64,000 nucleotides of DNA from an uncultured Tateyamaria sp. Its GTDB lineage: Bacteria; Pseudomonadota; Alphaproteobacteria; Rhodobacterales; Rhodobacteraceae. Made by a program: the position numbers and the translations under genes. Numbering within the stretch: position 1 is the first letter of the stretch; the number at the start of each line of letters is the position of its first letter. Below, one piece after another: positions 8,998 through 18,263 of the stretch. A model generated the notes under the pieces. That model saw only the letters and a list, made by a program, of their open reading frames with translations, was not told where the DNA came from and made no database searches. The stretch spans positions 124,001-188,000 of the forward strand of contig NZ_CANMEU010000004.1 of assembly GCF_947497045.1 (NCBI RefSeq). Reading direction: 5' to 3'.

Positions 8998-10506
8998 TCA
9001 TTCGCCCCTTGGAAAGCGTTGGTTTTCTTCGAGGACGTTGAGGTCCATGTGGTTGCGCATATACCGCTCGGATGCATTTTGCAGCGGCTGGTAGTCCCAT
9101 GGGAAGTACCCCCCTTCGCGCAGCGCCTCGTAGACCACCCATCGCCGCGCCTGGCTGGCGCGCACCTCTGCGTCAAAGCGGTCGAGGTCCCAACGCGCGT
9201 CAGCCTTGGCTTGAAGTTGGGTCAGGGTACCTTGATGGACGGGGGTGTCAGCGAGGTTGTTGAGTTCGTGGGGATCGGCCTCAAGATCAAAGAGCTGGTC
9301 CGGATCCAGCGCGCAGCGGTTGTATTTCCACTTGCCATAGCGCAGCGAGACCATGGGCGCATAGGAGCCTTCGGCGGCGTATTCCATCGCCACGGGTTCG
9401 GTGCGTTCCACCCCCTGCCCTTGTGGCACAACCGACTGGCCGGTGGTCCATGGGCTGATTTCGGACATGTCGACCCCGGCCAGATCGCATAGCGTCGGGC
9501 AGACGTCGATATTGCTTACCGGGTCGGTCACGAGGCCCGGCGTCATCGAGGGGGCGCTGATCATCATCGGAACCCGCGCGGAACCTTCAAAAAAGGACAT
9601 CTTGAACCATAACCCCCGCGCGCCCAGCATATCGCCGTGATCGGAGACGAACATGATGATCGCCTCCTGGCGCGTGCCTTCCAGCGCCTCCATCACCTCG
9701 CCGATCTTGTCGTCGAGGTAGGAGATATTGGCGAAGTAGGCCCGGCGCGAGCGGCGGATATCCTTGTCTGTGATGTTGAAATTGTCTCGGTCGTTGGCAT
9801 CTAGAATGCGTTGCGAATGGGGGTCCTGATCTTCGTAAGCGATCGGACCGACCTCGGGCATCAGGTGGTCGCACCCCTCGTAGAGGTCCCAGTATTTCTT
9901 GCGCGCCACGTAAGGGTCGTGCGGGTGCGTGAAGCTGACCGTCAGGCACCAGGGCCGCGCATCGTGGCCCCGCCCCAGATCGTAGATCTTGCGCGTGGCG
10001 TGATAGGCAACCTCGTCGTCATACTCCATCTGGTTGGAAATCTCGGCCACGCCCGAACCGGTCACCGACCCCATGTTGTGATACCACCAGTCGATCCGCT
10101 CGCCGGGTTTGCGATAGTCCGGCGTCCAGCCAAAGTCGGGCGGATAGATGTCGGTGGTCAGTCGTTCCTCGAACCCGTGCAACTGGTCAGGGCCGACAAA
10201 GTGCATCTTGCCCGCAAGGCAGGTCTGGTAGCCCGCGCGGCGCAGGTGGTGGGCGTAGGTGGGGATAGAGGAGGCGAACTCGGCGGCGTTGTCATAAACG
10301 CCCGTCGCGCTCGGCAGTTGGCCCGACATGAATGCGGCCCGGCCCGGCGCACAAAGCGGAGAGGCGGTGTAGCAATTGGCAAAGCGGGTCGAACGGGCCG
10401 CCAGTTTCTTGAGGTTGGGCGCGTGCAACCAGTCGGCGGGGCCATCCGGGAACAGCGTGCCATTCAACTGATCAACCATGAAGATGAGGATGTTGGGCTT
10501 GCTCAT
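8998..10506 (-). CDS. betC: choline-sulfatase
   Basis: BetC hydrolyses choline-O-sulfate to choline and sulfate, feeding BetA and BetB. The 502-residue sequence begins NILIFMVDQ with the metal-binding aspartate. It has the sulfatase core LCAPGRAAFMSG, in which the cysteine of C-x-P-x-R would become formylglycine. HPHDPY and SDHGDMLG are further active-site blocks. Its ATG overlaps the betI stop (ATGA). No formylglycine-generating enzyme is visible in the window. The presence of betC implies use of choline-O-sulfate, an osmolyte made by algae and plants. Confidence 0.96.
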   Translation of the reverse strand: MSKPNILIFMVDQLNGTLFPDGPADWLHAPNLKKLAARSTRFANCYTASPLCAPGRAAFMSGQLPSATGVYDNAAEFASSIPTYAHHLRRAGYQTCLAGKMHFVGPDQLHGFEERLTTDIYPPDFGWTPDYRKPGERIDWWYHNMGSVTGSGVAEISNQMEYDDEVAYHATRKIYDLGRGHDARPWCLTVSFTHPHDPYVARKKYWDLYEGCDHLMPEVGPIAYEDQDPHSQRILDANDRDNFNITDKDIRRSRRAYFANISYLDDKIGEVMEALEGTRQEAIIMFVSDHGDMLGARGLWFKMSFFEGSARVPMMISAPSMTPGLVTDPVSNIDVCPTLCDLAGVDMSEISPWTTGQSVVPQGQGVERTEPVAMEYAAEGSYAPMVSLRYGKWKYNRCALDPDQLFDLEADPHELNNLADTPVHQGTLTQLQAKADARWDLDRFDAEVRASQARRWVVYEALREGGYFPWDYQPLQNASERYMRNHMDLNVLEENQRFPRGE

Positions 10507-11078
10507 GTGGGCTGTCCGATCAAGGTGTCGAGGGCGCGCAGGGCGGTTGTCCTGGCATCTGCCAGAATGGTGTCGGGCGCGAGGGCTGCGCGCAGGTAAA
10601 GCCCGTCGATCAGCGCGCCCAGCATCTCGGCATCCGTCCCCGGTGTCGCGCTCAGCGGGCGCAGCGCATGGGTCAGGTTTGCGCGCAGGCGACGTTGATA
10701 AAGGGTCAGCAGACGGCGGGTTTGGGGATGGGTGGCGGCCTGGGCATAGAGCGTCATCCAGGCGCTGATCGTGGCAGGCGCAAAGCAGGAGGGCGCAAAA
10801 CTGGCCGTAATCAGTGCTTCGGCTCGGGCGCGCGGCGTTGGTGCCCTCCGCAGGCCTGCGACCACCTCAACCCCGAAATCACGCAGGATCTGGCGCATTG
10901 CGGCCAGAAAAATCTGATCCTTGCCGCCAAAGTAATGATGGGCCAGCGCGCTCGACATGCCGGCGCGTTTGGCAATCTGCCCGACGGTGATGTCCAGCGA
11001 TCCTGCGGCCCCGATTTCGGCAATCGTCGCCTCCACCAGCGCCGCGCGGCGGATCGGTTCCATTCCCACTTTTGGCAT
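10503..11078 (-). CDS. betI: transcriptional repressor BetI (TetR family)
   Basis: This is a 191-residue choline-responsive repressor. The N-terminal helix-turn-helix is clear (ITVGQIAKRAGMSSALAHHY then FGGKDQIF), and the length and C-terminal region fit BetI. It is the first gene of betICBA and overlaps betC by four bases. A 20-bp operator matching the TTnATTGA-n4-TCAATnAA pattern lies 43 bases upstream of its start. By family knowledge, choline relieves repression of the operon. Confidence 0.94.
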   Translation of the reverse strand: MPKVGMEPIRRAALVEATIAEIGAAGSLDITVGQIAKRAGMSSALAHHYFGGKDQIFLAAMRQILRDFGVEVVAGLRRAPTPRARAEALITASFAPSCFAPATISAWMTLYAQAATHPQTRRLLTLYQRRLRANLTHALRPLSATPGTDAEMLGALIDGLYLRAALAPDTILADARTTALRALDTLIGQPT

Positions 11079-11120
11079 TGATGCCCCCTGCGATCAGACT
11101 GGAGCGCAATCTGTGGGTTT

Positions 11121-11140
11121 TTTATTGATCCGTCAATCAA
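11121..11140 (-). promoter_or_regulatory. BetI-type operator
   Basis: On the betI strand the site reads TTGATTGACGGATCAATAAA. It is an interrupted palindrome with ATTGA/TCAAT arms around CGGA and matching outer TT/AA. This agrees with the BetI pattern I know (TTnATTGAACGTTCAATnAA). It lies 43 bases before the betI start, where a repressor would block the promoter. The downstream EamA gene ends at 11148, so the site belongs to betI. Confidence 0.72.
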
Positions 11141-11147
11141 GAAAAAA

Positions 11148-12050
11148 CTACAACTTGGTGGCAGAGCTCACAGGCGTGATCGGGCGACGCTTGAGCACAT
11201 GCTCGCGCCATGTGATGAAGGTCACCGCGCTCAGGATCAGTGACCCACCCAAAATTACCCAGATATCAACAGGTTCCGCAAAGAAAACTGCCCCGAGCAG
11301 GACCGCCCAGACCAACTGCAAGAAGGTGATCGGTTGAGTCACGGTCACCGGTGCCACCGCAAAGGCCATCGTCATTGTATAATGCCCCGCCGTGGCGAAA
11401 CAGGCGACCGCAAACAACAATCCAAGATCGTTCCAACTGGGGGTCACCCATTCGGCCAAGGCAAACGGGGCCAGTCCAAGTGTCACAAAGATCGATAGCA
11501 TGGCCACAACGACAGCTGGTGTCATCTCGTCCGCCAGGATCTTGGCCAACAGATAAGACCCCGCAAACGTCACTGCGCAAAACAGCATCGCCAAATGCCC
11601 CGGTTCGACCTCACGGAAACCGGGCCGCAGGATGACGGCGGTGCCGATCAACGCCACGGTGATGGCTGCAATCCGGCGCATCGCCAATCGCTCGCCCAGA
11701 AACAGGGCCGCACCAATGCTGACATAGACGGGCGCAAGGTAGTTCATCGCCGTTACCTCGGCGATCGGAATGCGGGTCATTGCGTAAAACCAAAGGATCA
11801 CCCCGCCCGAGTGGAACAGACCGCGCAAGGTGAACAACCCCCACTGACGGCGGGTCAAATGTGCCGCACGCACCGCGGGCAGCATCGGCAGCAGGAACAC
11901 AAGGCCCAGCACATAACGCAGGAACGCCGCCTCGGCGGGGGGTACACGTGGCCCCATATATTTGACCAGTGCGGTGACTGCGACAAAGCACAAGCCGGTG
12001 ACAAGCATCCAAAAGATGCCAAGCATCGGGCGTGAGGGGGTGGGGCTCAT
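11148..12050 (-). CDS. EamA/DMT superfamily permease
   Basis: This is a 300-residue inner-membrane protein with ten hydrophobic segments arranged as two EamA repeats, the plan of RhaT/S-adenosylmethionine-type drug/metabolite transporters. The first repeat starts GIFWMLVTGLCFVAVTALVKY. ATG 12050 was chosen; an in-frame TTG lies 18 bases upstream and neither has a convincing Shine-Dalgarno. It lies between lysE and betI on the same strand. The substrate cannot be inferred, although closeness to the bet operon makes an osmolyte-related role conceivable. Confidence 0.82.
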   Translation of the reverse strand: MSPTPSRPMLGIFWMLVTGLCFVAVTALVKYMGPRVPPAEAAFLRYVLGLVFLLPMLPAVRAAHLTRRQWGLFTLRGLFHSGGVILWFYAMTRIPIAEVTAMNYLAPVYVSIGAALFLGERLAMRRIAAITVALIGTAVILRPGFREVEPGHLAMLFCAVTFAGSYLLAKILADEMTPAVVVAMLSIFVTLGLAPFALAEWVTPSWNDLGLLFAVACFATAGHYTMTMAFAVAPVTVTQPITFLQLVWAVLLGAVFFAEPVDIWVILGGSLILSAVTFITWREHVLKRRPITPVSSATKL

Positions 12051-12087
12051 GCGCGTATCAAGGCGCAAAGCCTGCGCGCGCGCAAGG

Positions 12088-12684
12088 TCACAAAAACAGC
12101 AGTTTCAAGGCGATGGCCCACATGGTCAGCGCAATGACCGCATCAAGCACCCGCCATGCACGCGGATTGGCAAATAGAGGAGCAAGCAGGCGCGCACCGT
12201 ATCCAAGGCTAAAAAAGAACACGAAACTGGCCAGGGTCGCGCCAATTCCAAACATCAAACGATCCGGATATTGCGACGAAATCGAGCCGATCAAAACCAC
12301 CGTGTCCAGATAGACATGCGGGTTCAGCCATGTCAGCGCCAACACAGTGCCAACGGCCGCACGCAGGCTTTGAGTGTCTTCTCCTGTGGTTTGCAAACCC
12401 GCCGTGCCCCGCCACGCCGAACGGGCGTTTTGCCAGCCATACCACATCAAAAACGCCGCACCTCCATACCGCATCACAGGTTCGAACCACGGCACCGCTT
12501 CTGACAGCGCGCCAAAACCCGCAACACCTGCCGCGATCAGAACCGCGTCGCATGCCGCACAGGTCAGGCACACCCAAAACACATGTGCCCGGCGCAAACC
12601 CTGCCGCAACACAAACGCATTCTGCGCCCCAATCGCCAAAATAAGGGACAGCGACAAAAAGAAACCGGGAACGAAACTGGCCAC
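12088..12684 (-). CDS. LysE/ArgO-type basic amino acid exporter
   Basis: This is a 198-residue, six-helix membrane protein of the LysE family, which exports lysine or arginine. Typical features are SLSLILAIGAQNAFVLRQGLRR near the N-terminus and LTWLNPHVYLDTVVLIG in the second half. I chose the GTG start at 12684 because TTGGAGGCG sits at ideal distance; a longer frame to 12741 lacks such a signal. No ArgP/LysG-type regulator is adjacent, so the inducer is unknown. ArgO is slightly favoured because of the QNAFVLRQG motif. Confidence 0.88.
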   Translation of the reverse strand: MASFVPGFFLSLSLILAIGAQNAFVLRQGLRRAHVFWVCLTCAACDAVLIAAGVAGFGALSEAVPWFEPVMRYGGAAFLMWYGWQNARSAWRGTAGLQTTGEDTQSLRAAVGTVLALTWLNPHVYLDTVVLIGSISSQYPDRLMFGIGATLASFVFFFSLGYGARLLAPLFANPRAWRVLDAVIALTMWAIALKLLFL

Positions 12685-12940
12685 AAAAGCGCCTCCAAAA
12701 ACACCACATCCCTGACTAGAGGGATGAAGACCGGGCGGCAAGGCACACTAAGCTATACGTTTTTTGCACAGCAGGGTTGCACAATTAAACAGCGCAATCG
12801 GGTTGAGCACCCCCCATCTATCTGAAAGACCACTCCTCTGGCCAAATCGGATCTCATCAGGATCACGCCTGCGGCCAGAAACTGACAAGTAACGGGGGTA
12901 TCACGTTGATCTGATCTTTGATGATTGGCGTATAACCCAA

Positions 12941-12961
12941 TAGTCCACATATGATGGACTA
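12941..12961. promoter_or_regulatory. 21-bp inverted repeat upstream of the 80-residue protein gene
   Basis: TAGTCCA and TGGACTA form perfect 7-bp arms around a 7-base spacer (CATATGA). The element ends 15 bases before the ATG at 12977, overlapping where a ribosome-binding or operator site would sit. It could be an operator or an mRNA hairpin. No regulator gene for it is apparent nearby. Confidence 0.4.
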
Positions 12962-12976
12962 CGACAATGAGGAAGC

Positions 12977-13219
12977 ATGCAGATGCTTGATGACACACAT
13001 TCGGTGGACCTGACCAAACAGGACCTTGAGCTGATCGAAGCGGCCCTGCAAACGCAGGAGAAAATTCTGTCGGTCCAAAGCCGCGCCGGAGGAGATGCCG
13101 CGCGTACAAGGCTGAACGACCTCAAGGGTCTGATGCGCCGCCTGCGCCGCCAAACCCCTGCCCCGCACGCCGTGGCCGGATCAAGCTGGAGTCAGGTTGC
13201 TCGACAGCTGTTCTTCTAG
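12977..13219 (+). CDS. conserved small protein of unknown function (80 residues)
   Basis: ATG 12977 follows GAGGAAGC. The protein is hydrophilic and mostly helical, with a charged block (LTKQDLELIEAALQTQEKIL) that suggests an amphipathic or coiled-coil helix and a basic C-terminal half (RLNDLKGLMRRLRRQ). No domain is recognised and there is no signal peptide. It stands alone, divergent from lysE, behind a 21-bp inverted repeat. The Shine-Dalgarno and codon pattern support a real gene. Confidence 0.65.
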   Translation: MQMLDDTHSVDLTKQDLELIEAALQTQEKILSVQSRAGGDAARTRLNDLKGLMRRLRRQTPAPHAVAGSSWSQVARQLFF

Positions 13220-13306
13220 ACGCCGCACCGCTCTGAATGGATGATACGCCGCCACTGGAGACAGTGCGGCGTTTTGCGTTTCAGCCCGCCCCAACAACGA
13301 ACCCTC

Positions 13307-13453
13307 GCCTTCTTTGACCAGAAATACCGCGGGGGAGGCCGCAGGCCGGGGGCGGAGCCCCCTAAAATAATAGGTCCCCGCCTGTGGCGGGAGGGCAGAG
13401 CCCCCTAAATGAAAAAATCCCCGCCCACGGCGAGAGGGCAGAGATCCCAAATA
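13307..13453. repeat. GC-rich intergenic repeat, copy A (with tandem degenerate units)
   Basis: This begins TTCTTTGACCAGAAATACCG, continues with GGGGGAG and GGGGGCGGAGCCCCCT, then repeats the second half twice more in decayed form (13374-13410 and 13418-13453), each with a CCCGCC-n-GGCG-type stem and AGGGCAGAG. The same element occurs at 15382, 24258 and, inverted, at 36511. It sits between two convergent genes and can form strong GC hairpins. It is probably a dispersed extragenic palindromic element doubling as a terminator. Confidence 0.65.
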
Positions 13454-13501
13454 TCCATCCATGGCCGCAGTGCAGCCCCCGCTCAGCCAATCCCGTGCTG
13501 C

Positions 13502-14251
13502 CTAGGTGTCGTCAAGCTGCGCCATCACCTCGTCGCTGGCCTCGAAGTTGGTGGTGACCAGTTGCACGTCATCATCATCTTCCAGCGCATCCACCAGCTT
13601 CATCAGCTTTTGCATGCCCTCAAGATCCATCTCGGTGGTGGTGGTCGGACGCCAGATCAGCTTGGTCGACTCCGACTCGCCCAGCTCCGCCTCCAGCGCA
13701 GTGGACACCTCATTGAGGTCAGTATCCGCGCACCAGACCACATGGCCATCCTCACCGGATTCCACATCCTCAGCCCCAGCTTCGATGGCGGCCATCATAA
13801 TCGTGTCCGCATCACCCGCATCCGCAGGATAGCTGACCGCCCCCTTGCGATCGAACATGAACCCGACACTGCCTGTCTCGCCCAGATTGCCGCCGTTCTT
13901 GGTGAAAGTGGACCGCACCGTCGAAGCGGTGCGATTACGGTTGTCTGTCATCGCCTCGACAATCACCGCCACGCCATTGGGGCCATAACCCTCATAGCGG
14001 ATTTCCTCGTAATCGTCCCCATCCCCGGCCTGCGACTTCTTGATGGCGCGATCGATGACGTCCTTGGGGACCGAATTTGACTTGGCCTCTTTCACCGCAA
14101 GACGCAGGCGCGGGTTCTTTTCGGGGTCCGGGTCACCCATCTTGGCGGCCACGGTGATTTCCTTGGACATTTTTGAGAACAACTTGGCGCGGATCTTGTC
14201 CTGCCGACCTTTGCGGTGCTGGATATTTGCCCATTTTGAGTGGCCTGCCAT
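13502..14251 (-). CDS. YebC/PmpR family protein
   Basis: This is a 249-residue cytosolic protein starting [18 protein letters not shown], the diagnostic N-terminus of the family. [20 protein letters not shown] and the acidic C-terminal domain are also typical. Members are described as DNA-binding regulators, and more recently as factors easing ribosome stalling at proline stretches; which applies here is not visible. ATG 14251 follows AGGAGGCAGAG. In many genomes this gene sits near ruvC, but that is not the case here. Confidence 0.95.
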   Translation of the reverse strand: MAGHSKWANIQHRKGRQDKIRAKLFSKMSKEITVAAKMGDPDPEKNPRLRLAVKEAKSNSVPKDVIDRAIKKSQAGDGDDYEEIRYEGYGPNGVAVIVEAMTDNRNRTASTVRSTFTKNGGNLGETGSVGFMFDRKGAVSYPADAGDADTIMMAAIEAGAEDVESGEDGHVVWCADTDLNEVSTALEAELGESESTKLIWRPTTTTEMDLEGMQKLMKLVDALEDDDDVQLVTTNFEASDEVMAQLDDT

Positions 14252-14426
14252 CTCTGCCTCCTGTCTGCCGCCCGTGGCGGTATGTGGCGAAAAATCGTTC
14301 CGCGATGCTATAGGGCAAGGGCGCGGGCCGGGGCAAGCCCGCCCTGTGCACCCACGCAGGGCAGATGCGCGTGGCCAATCGCGACGATGCCGATAGTCTG
14401 CGCACAAAAGCGAAAGGCGACAGCAC

Positions 14427-15374
14427 ATGGGCGTGATGATCAACGGGATATATGACATCAATGATCCGGCTCCGAACACGGATGCCAGCGGCGCATATGA
14501 ACGCACCAAAAGCACCCTGCGCAACTGGATCACGACGGACGGGCCCCACCACCCCGAGGCGGGTCGCTACCATCTCTTTGTCGCGTGGAACTGCCCGTGG
14601 GCGCACCGCACCTTGCTGGCGCGCGCGGTGCTGAACCTCGCGGACACCATCTCGATCAGCATCGCCAAACCCCGCCGCACCGATCAGGGCTGGGTCTTTG
14701 ACACAAGCGGGGCCTATTGCGACCCCGAACTGGGCGCGCATGCGGTGCATGAGATCTATGCCCGTCAAACCCCCGGCTATACCGGGCGGATCACGGTGCC
14801 GGTCTTATGGGACAAACACACCGAACAGATCGTCTCGAACGAAAGCGCGGACATCACGCGGATGCTTGGCCTCGCCTTCGACCCTGCCCGCCGACTGGTC
14901 CCCAAAGCACACGAGACCGAGATCGATCGCTGGAACACGCTTGTTCATTCACGCATCAACAACGGGGTCTACCGCGCCGGATTTGCTCGGACCCAAGCGG
15001 CCTATGACAGCGCTGTGACCGACCTCTTTGCGGCACTCGACCAGATTGAGGATCACCTTAAAACCCGCACAACCCTGGTGAGCGACACACTGACCGAGGC
15101 GGACCTCAGACTGTTCCCCACCCTCGCACGCTTCGACGTGGCCTATCACTACGCCTTCAAGTGCAACCTGAAAAAACTATCGGACTACCCAAATCTCTGG
15201 GATTACGCCCGCGCCATCTACGCAGTGCCGGGCGTCGCAGAGACCGTCAAGCCCGACATCTACAAAGCAGGCTACTTCTCGCGCTCCGAATTACGCAACC
15301 CACTCGGGATCATCCCCAAGGGGCCCCATGTGGACTGGGCACAACGGCCCCGGCGCGACATCCCACCGCTCTGA
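14427..15374 (+). CDS. glutathionyl-hydroquinone reductase (xi-class glutathione S-transferase)
   Basis: This is a 315-residue cytosolic enzyme that reduces glutathionyl-hydroquinones to hydroquinones with glutathione. The catalytic cysteine (C56) lies in [12 protein letters not shown], the xi-class signature. The thioredoxin-like domain is followed by an all-helical domain ending [21 protein letters not shown]-type sequence (YqjG/EcfG relatives). ATG 14427 follows AAAGGCGACAGC. It is divergent from yebC. Whether it serves quinone detoxification or aromatic catabolism here is unknown. Confidence 0.9.
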   Translation: MGVMINGIYDINDPAPNTDASGAYERTKSTLRNWITTDGPHHPEAGRYHLFVAWNCPWAHRTLLARAVLNLADTISISIAKPRRTDQGWVFDTSGAYCDPELGAHAVHEIYARQTPGYTGRITVPVLWDKHTEQIVSNESADITRMLGLAFDPARRLVPKAHETEIDRWNTLVHSRINNGVYRAGFARTQAAYDSAVTDLFAALDQIEDHLKTRTTLVSDTLTEADLRLFPTLARFDVAYHYAFKCNLKKLSDYPNLWDYARAIYAVPGVAETVKPDIYKAGYFSRSELRNPLGIIPKGPHVDWAQRPRRDIPPL

Positions 15375-15381
15375 CCCCCAA

Positions 15382-15441
15382 CCTTCTTTTGACCACAAAT
15401 ACCGCGGGGGAGTCGCGCAAGCGACGGGGGCAGCGCCCCCT
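15382..15441. repeat. GC-rich intergenic repeat, copy B
   Basis: The element reads CCTTCTTTTGACCACAAATA then CCGCGGGGGAG and GGGGGCAGCGCCCCCT, with a GTCGCGCAAGCGAC hairpin between. It matches copies at 13307, 24258 and 36511. It begins just after the glutathionyl-hydroquinone reductase stop and likely acts as its terminator. Confidence 0.65.
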
Positions 15442-15543
15442 GAAACATCGTGTCGCGTCAGCGCCCTCTGGATCACGGTAAAGCCCCGCATATCAAATGC
15501 AAAAACACTGGCACGCCCCGCATCCGCTCCCTAGGGTGCGGCC

Positions 15544-17316
15544 ATGACAACAGATCAAATCATTCTCTTCACCCTGTTCGGCACCGTGTTCGGGATGCTG
15601 CTGTGGGGCAAGTTCCGCTATGATATCGTGGCCTTTTCGGCGCTGATGATCGGGGTTGTGCTTGGGGTGGTGCCCAGTGCAGAGGCGTTCTCGGGCTTTG
15701 GGCATCCTGCCACACTGGTCGTGGCCCTGGTGCTTGTGGTCTCGGCCGGGCTTGTGCGCTCGGGCGCGGTGTTCCTGATCACCCGCACGCTGGTGGATTC
15801 CAGCCGCGCGCTCGGGGGGCATATCGCACTGATGGGAGCAATCGGGGGAGTGCTGTCGGCCTTTATGAACAACGTCGCAGCCCTCGCCCTGCTGATGCCG
15901 GTCGATGTGCAAACCGCGCGCAAGGCGGGGCGCAGCCCGGGCCTCAGCCTCATGCCGCTCAGCTTTGCGACGATCCTTGGGGGGATGGTCACGCTGATCG
16001 GCACCCCGCCCAATATCATCATCGCCACCATCCGCGAGGATGCGTTGGGCGAACCTTTCCGGATGTTCGACTTTGCGCCCGTCGGGGGCGTTGCGGCCAT
16101 CGCGGGTTTGATCTTTGTCGCCCTTGTGGGCTGGCGGATGATCCCTGCGCGCAATGACGCCAACGCCGAACTCGAAGATTTGGCAAGCTATATGGCCGAA
16201 CTTGTCGTGCCCGACGACAGCAAACAGATCGGCAAGCGCCTTGGCCAGCTGGAGGAGGACGCGGACAAGGCGGATGTCGCCATTCTGGGCCTGCTGCGCG
16301 ACGGCAAGCGCCGCTACGGGCGCGCGCGCAACTCTGTATTGCGGGCGGGTGACGCGCTGATCATTGAGGCCACGCCCGATGCGCTGGACGAATTTCGCGC
16401 TGCCACCGGGCTGGCCGTGGCCGACGCCAAACGGGAAGAGAAACTGAACGCCGCCGGCGAAGGTGTTGAAATCGTCGAAGTCGTTGTGACCGAAAACAGC
16501 CGCCTTGTCGGGCGCACCGCGCAAATGGTCGGACTGGCCTGGCGGCGCAACACTGTCCTGTTGGGCCTGTCACGGCGCGGTGTGCGTATCACCAGCCAGA
16601 TCCGCAAGACCGAGATCCAGACGGGCGACATCCTGTTGCTGCTTGTGCCGCGCGACACGGGCGCGGACGTGACCCAATGGCTCGGCTGTCTGCCACTTGA
16701 AAGCCGGGGCCTTGCCGTGACCGAAGACAGCAAGGTCTGGCTTGCCATTGGCCTTTTCGGGGCGGCCGTTCTGGGGGCCAGCGTCGGTTTGCTGTATCTG
16801 CCGATTGCCCTTGGCCTTGTGGTGATCGCATATGTGCTGGCGCGGATCGTGCCGCTGTCCGAACTCTACACCCATATCGAATGGCCCGTGGTGGTGTTAC
16901 TCGGGTCCATGATCCCGCTCGGGGCGGCACTTCAGACCTCGGGAGGCACCGAACTGATCGCAGGCTGGCTGATCACCCTCACCCAGGGGATGCCCGCATG
17001 GGCGGTGCTGACCGTGCTGATGGTCGTGACCATGTCGCTGTCGGATGTGCTGAACAACACGGCCACCACGATTGTGGCGGCTCCGGTGGGCATCCAGATG
17101 GCGCATACGCTCGGGGTCTCGCCCGACCCGTTCCTGATGGCGGTGGCGGTCGCGGCCTCCTCGGCGTTCCTGACCCCTATCGGGCACAAGAACAACACGC
17201 TGATCCTCGGACCCGGTGGCTATCACTTTGGCGACTATTGGCGCATGGGTCTGCCGCTTGAAGTTATTGTGATTGCCGTATCAATCCCGACGATCCTGGT
17301 GGTCTGGCCGCTTTGA
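15544..17316 (+). CDS. SLC13 (DASS)-type permease with RCK_C domains
   Basis: This is a 590-residue inner-membrane protein. About five helices including SAFMNNVAALALLMPV and TLIGTPPNIIIATI are followed by a soluble central region with two TrkA-C/RCK_C-like parts (LLRDGKRRYGRARNSVLRAG; VVTENSRLVGRTAQMVGL), then a second membrane half with LSDVLNNTATTIVAAPV. The NN and GTPPN motifs form the ion/anion site in the SLC13 family. Substrates in this subgroup include sulfate, sulfur compounds and dicarboxylates. A second related permease lies at 20484-22262. The substrate is not assignable from sequence. Confidence 0.88.
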   Translation: MTTDQIILFTLFGTVFGMLLWGKFRYDIVAFSALMIGVVLGVVPSAEAFSGFGHPATLVVALVLVVSAGLVRSGAVFLITRTLVDSSRALGGHIALMGAIGGVLSAFMNNVAALALLMPVDVQTARKAGRSPGLSLMPLSFATILGGMVTLIGTPPNIIIATIREDALGEPFRMFDFAPVGGVAAIAGLIFVALVGWRMIPARNDANAELEDLASYMAELVVPDDSKQIGKRLGQLEEDADKADVAILGLLRDGKRRYGRARNSVLRAGDALIIEATPDALDEFRAATGLAVADAKREEKLNAAGEGVEIVEVVVTENSRLVGRTAQMVGLAWRRNTVLLGLSRRGVRITSQIRKTEIQTGDILLLLVPRDTGADVTQWLGCLPLESRGLAVTEDSKVWLAIGLFGAAVLGASVGLLYLPIALGLVVIAYVLARIVPLSELYTHIEWPVVVLLGSMIPLGAALQTSGGTELIAGWLITLTQGMPAWAVLTVLMVVTMSLSDVLNNTATTIVAAPVGIQMAHTLGVSPDPFLMAVAVAASSAFLTPIGHKNNTLILGPGGYHFGDYWRMGLPLEVIVIAVSIPTILVVWPL

Positions 17317-17393
17317 CCCGATGCCCTGCCGGTGCGTAAACATTGCACCACCGCGCGCGTCCCGCGTAACCTGCCCCACAGGGAGACGGACAT

Positions 17394-18251
17394 ATGGACA
17401 TATTGATCAACGTGGTGCTGCCACTGTCGCTGGCGATCATCATGCTGAGCCTGGGTATCGGGCTGAACTTGAGCGATTTTGCGCGGGTGCTGCGCCAGCC
17501 CAGGGCCTTTGCCATCGGCGCGCTGGCGCAGGTCATTCTGCTGCCCCTGATCACCTACATCACTGTTTTGGCGTTTGGGTTTGGCACCGAACTGGCGGTG
17601 GGGTTCATGCTGCTCAGCTTTTGTCCCGGAGGGGTTACATCAAACATGGTGTCCCGGCTGGCACGCGGAGATGTGGCGCTGTCGGTCTCTCTCACAGCCG
17701 TCATCAGCCTGCTCAGTATCGTGACCGTGCCGGTGCTTGCCGCATGGGCCGTTGCGCATTTCATGGGCGATGCCGCACCCGAGGTTTCCGTCACCTCGCT
17801 TGCGGTCGCGATGTTCCTGATCACCACGTTGCCCGTACTGATCGGGGTCACGATCCGCCACTTTGCGCCGGGTTTCGCAACCGGCATCGAACCCCTTCTT
17901 ACCCGCTTGGCAACCCTGCTGTTAATCCTGATCGTGATTGCGGCGCTCATCGGCAACTGGGACAGCTTCACGGCCAATCTGGCGACACTTGGGCCTGCGC
18001 TGATCGGGTTGACCGCCGCATTGCTGCTGGTGGGGCTTGGAGTTGCGCGCGCAGCCGCCCTCGCGTGGCATCAATCCAAAACCATCTCGATCGAGGCCGG
18101 CATCCAGAACGCAACCCTCGGAATCACACTGGCGGCTCTGATATCGGGTCAGACCGAGGGCTTCAGCGTCATGGCCCTGCCCTCGGCGGTCTACGGGATC
18201 ACGATGTATCTGGTCGCCCTGCCCTTCGTCGCCTTTTATCGCAATCGTTAA
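17394..18251 (+). CDS. bile acid:sodium symporter (BASS) family transporter
   Basis: This is a 285-residue membrane protein with about nine or ten helices and the BASS hallmarks SFCPGGVTSNMVSRLARGDVA and the crossover segment IQNATLGITLA. ATG 17394 follows GGGAGACGG. Bacterial members import or export small organic acids (pantoate and taurocholate are examples) with sodium. It is followed after 12 bases by an FAD dehydrogenase gene, suggesting that this pair handles one substrate. Confidence 0.9.
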   Translation: MDILINVVLPLSLAIIMLSLGIGLNLSDFARVLRQPRAFAIGALAQVILLPLITYITVLAFGFGTELAVGFMLLSFCPGGVTSNMVSRLARGDVALSVSLTAVISLLSIVTVPVLAAWAVAHFMGDAAPEVSVTSLAVAMFLITTLPVLIGVTIRHFAPGFATGIEPLLTRLATLLLILIVIAALIGNWDSFTANLATLGPALIGLTAALLLVGLGVARAAALAWHQSKTISIEAGIQNATLGITLAALISGQTEGFSVMALPSAVYGITMYLVALPFVAFYRNR

Positions 18252-18263
18252 AGGATCACGTCC

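Noticed and set aside
7555-9492. A 645-codon open frame opposite betB and betC
   Set aside because: It spans two well-conserved genes on the other strand and shows no domain of its own.
12832-12900. Minus-strand stretch resembling the C-terminus of short-chain dehydrogenases (SDLARGVVFQIDGG)
   Set aside because: Only about 25 residues are similar, with no Rossmann start, and the region is a divergent promoter. Chance or a very old remnant cannot be separated by eye.
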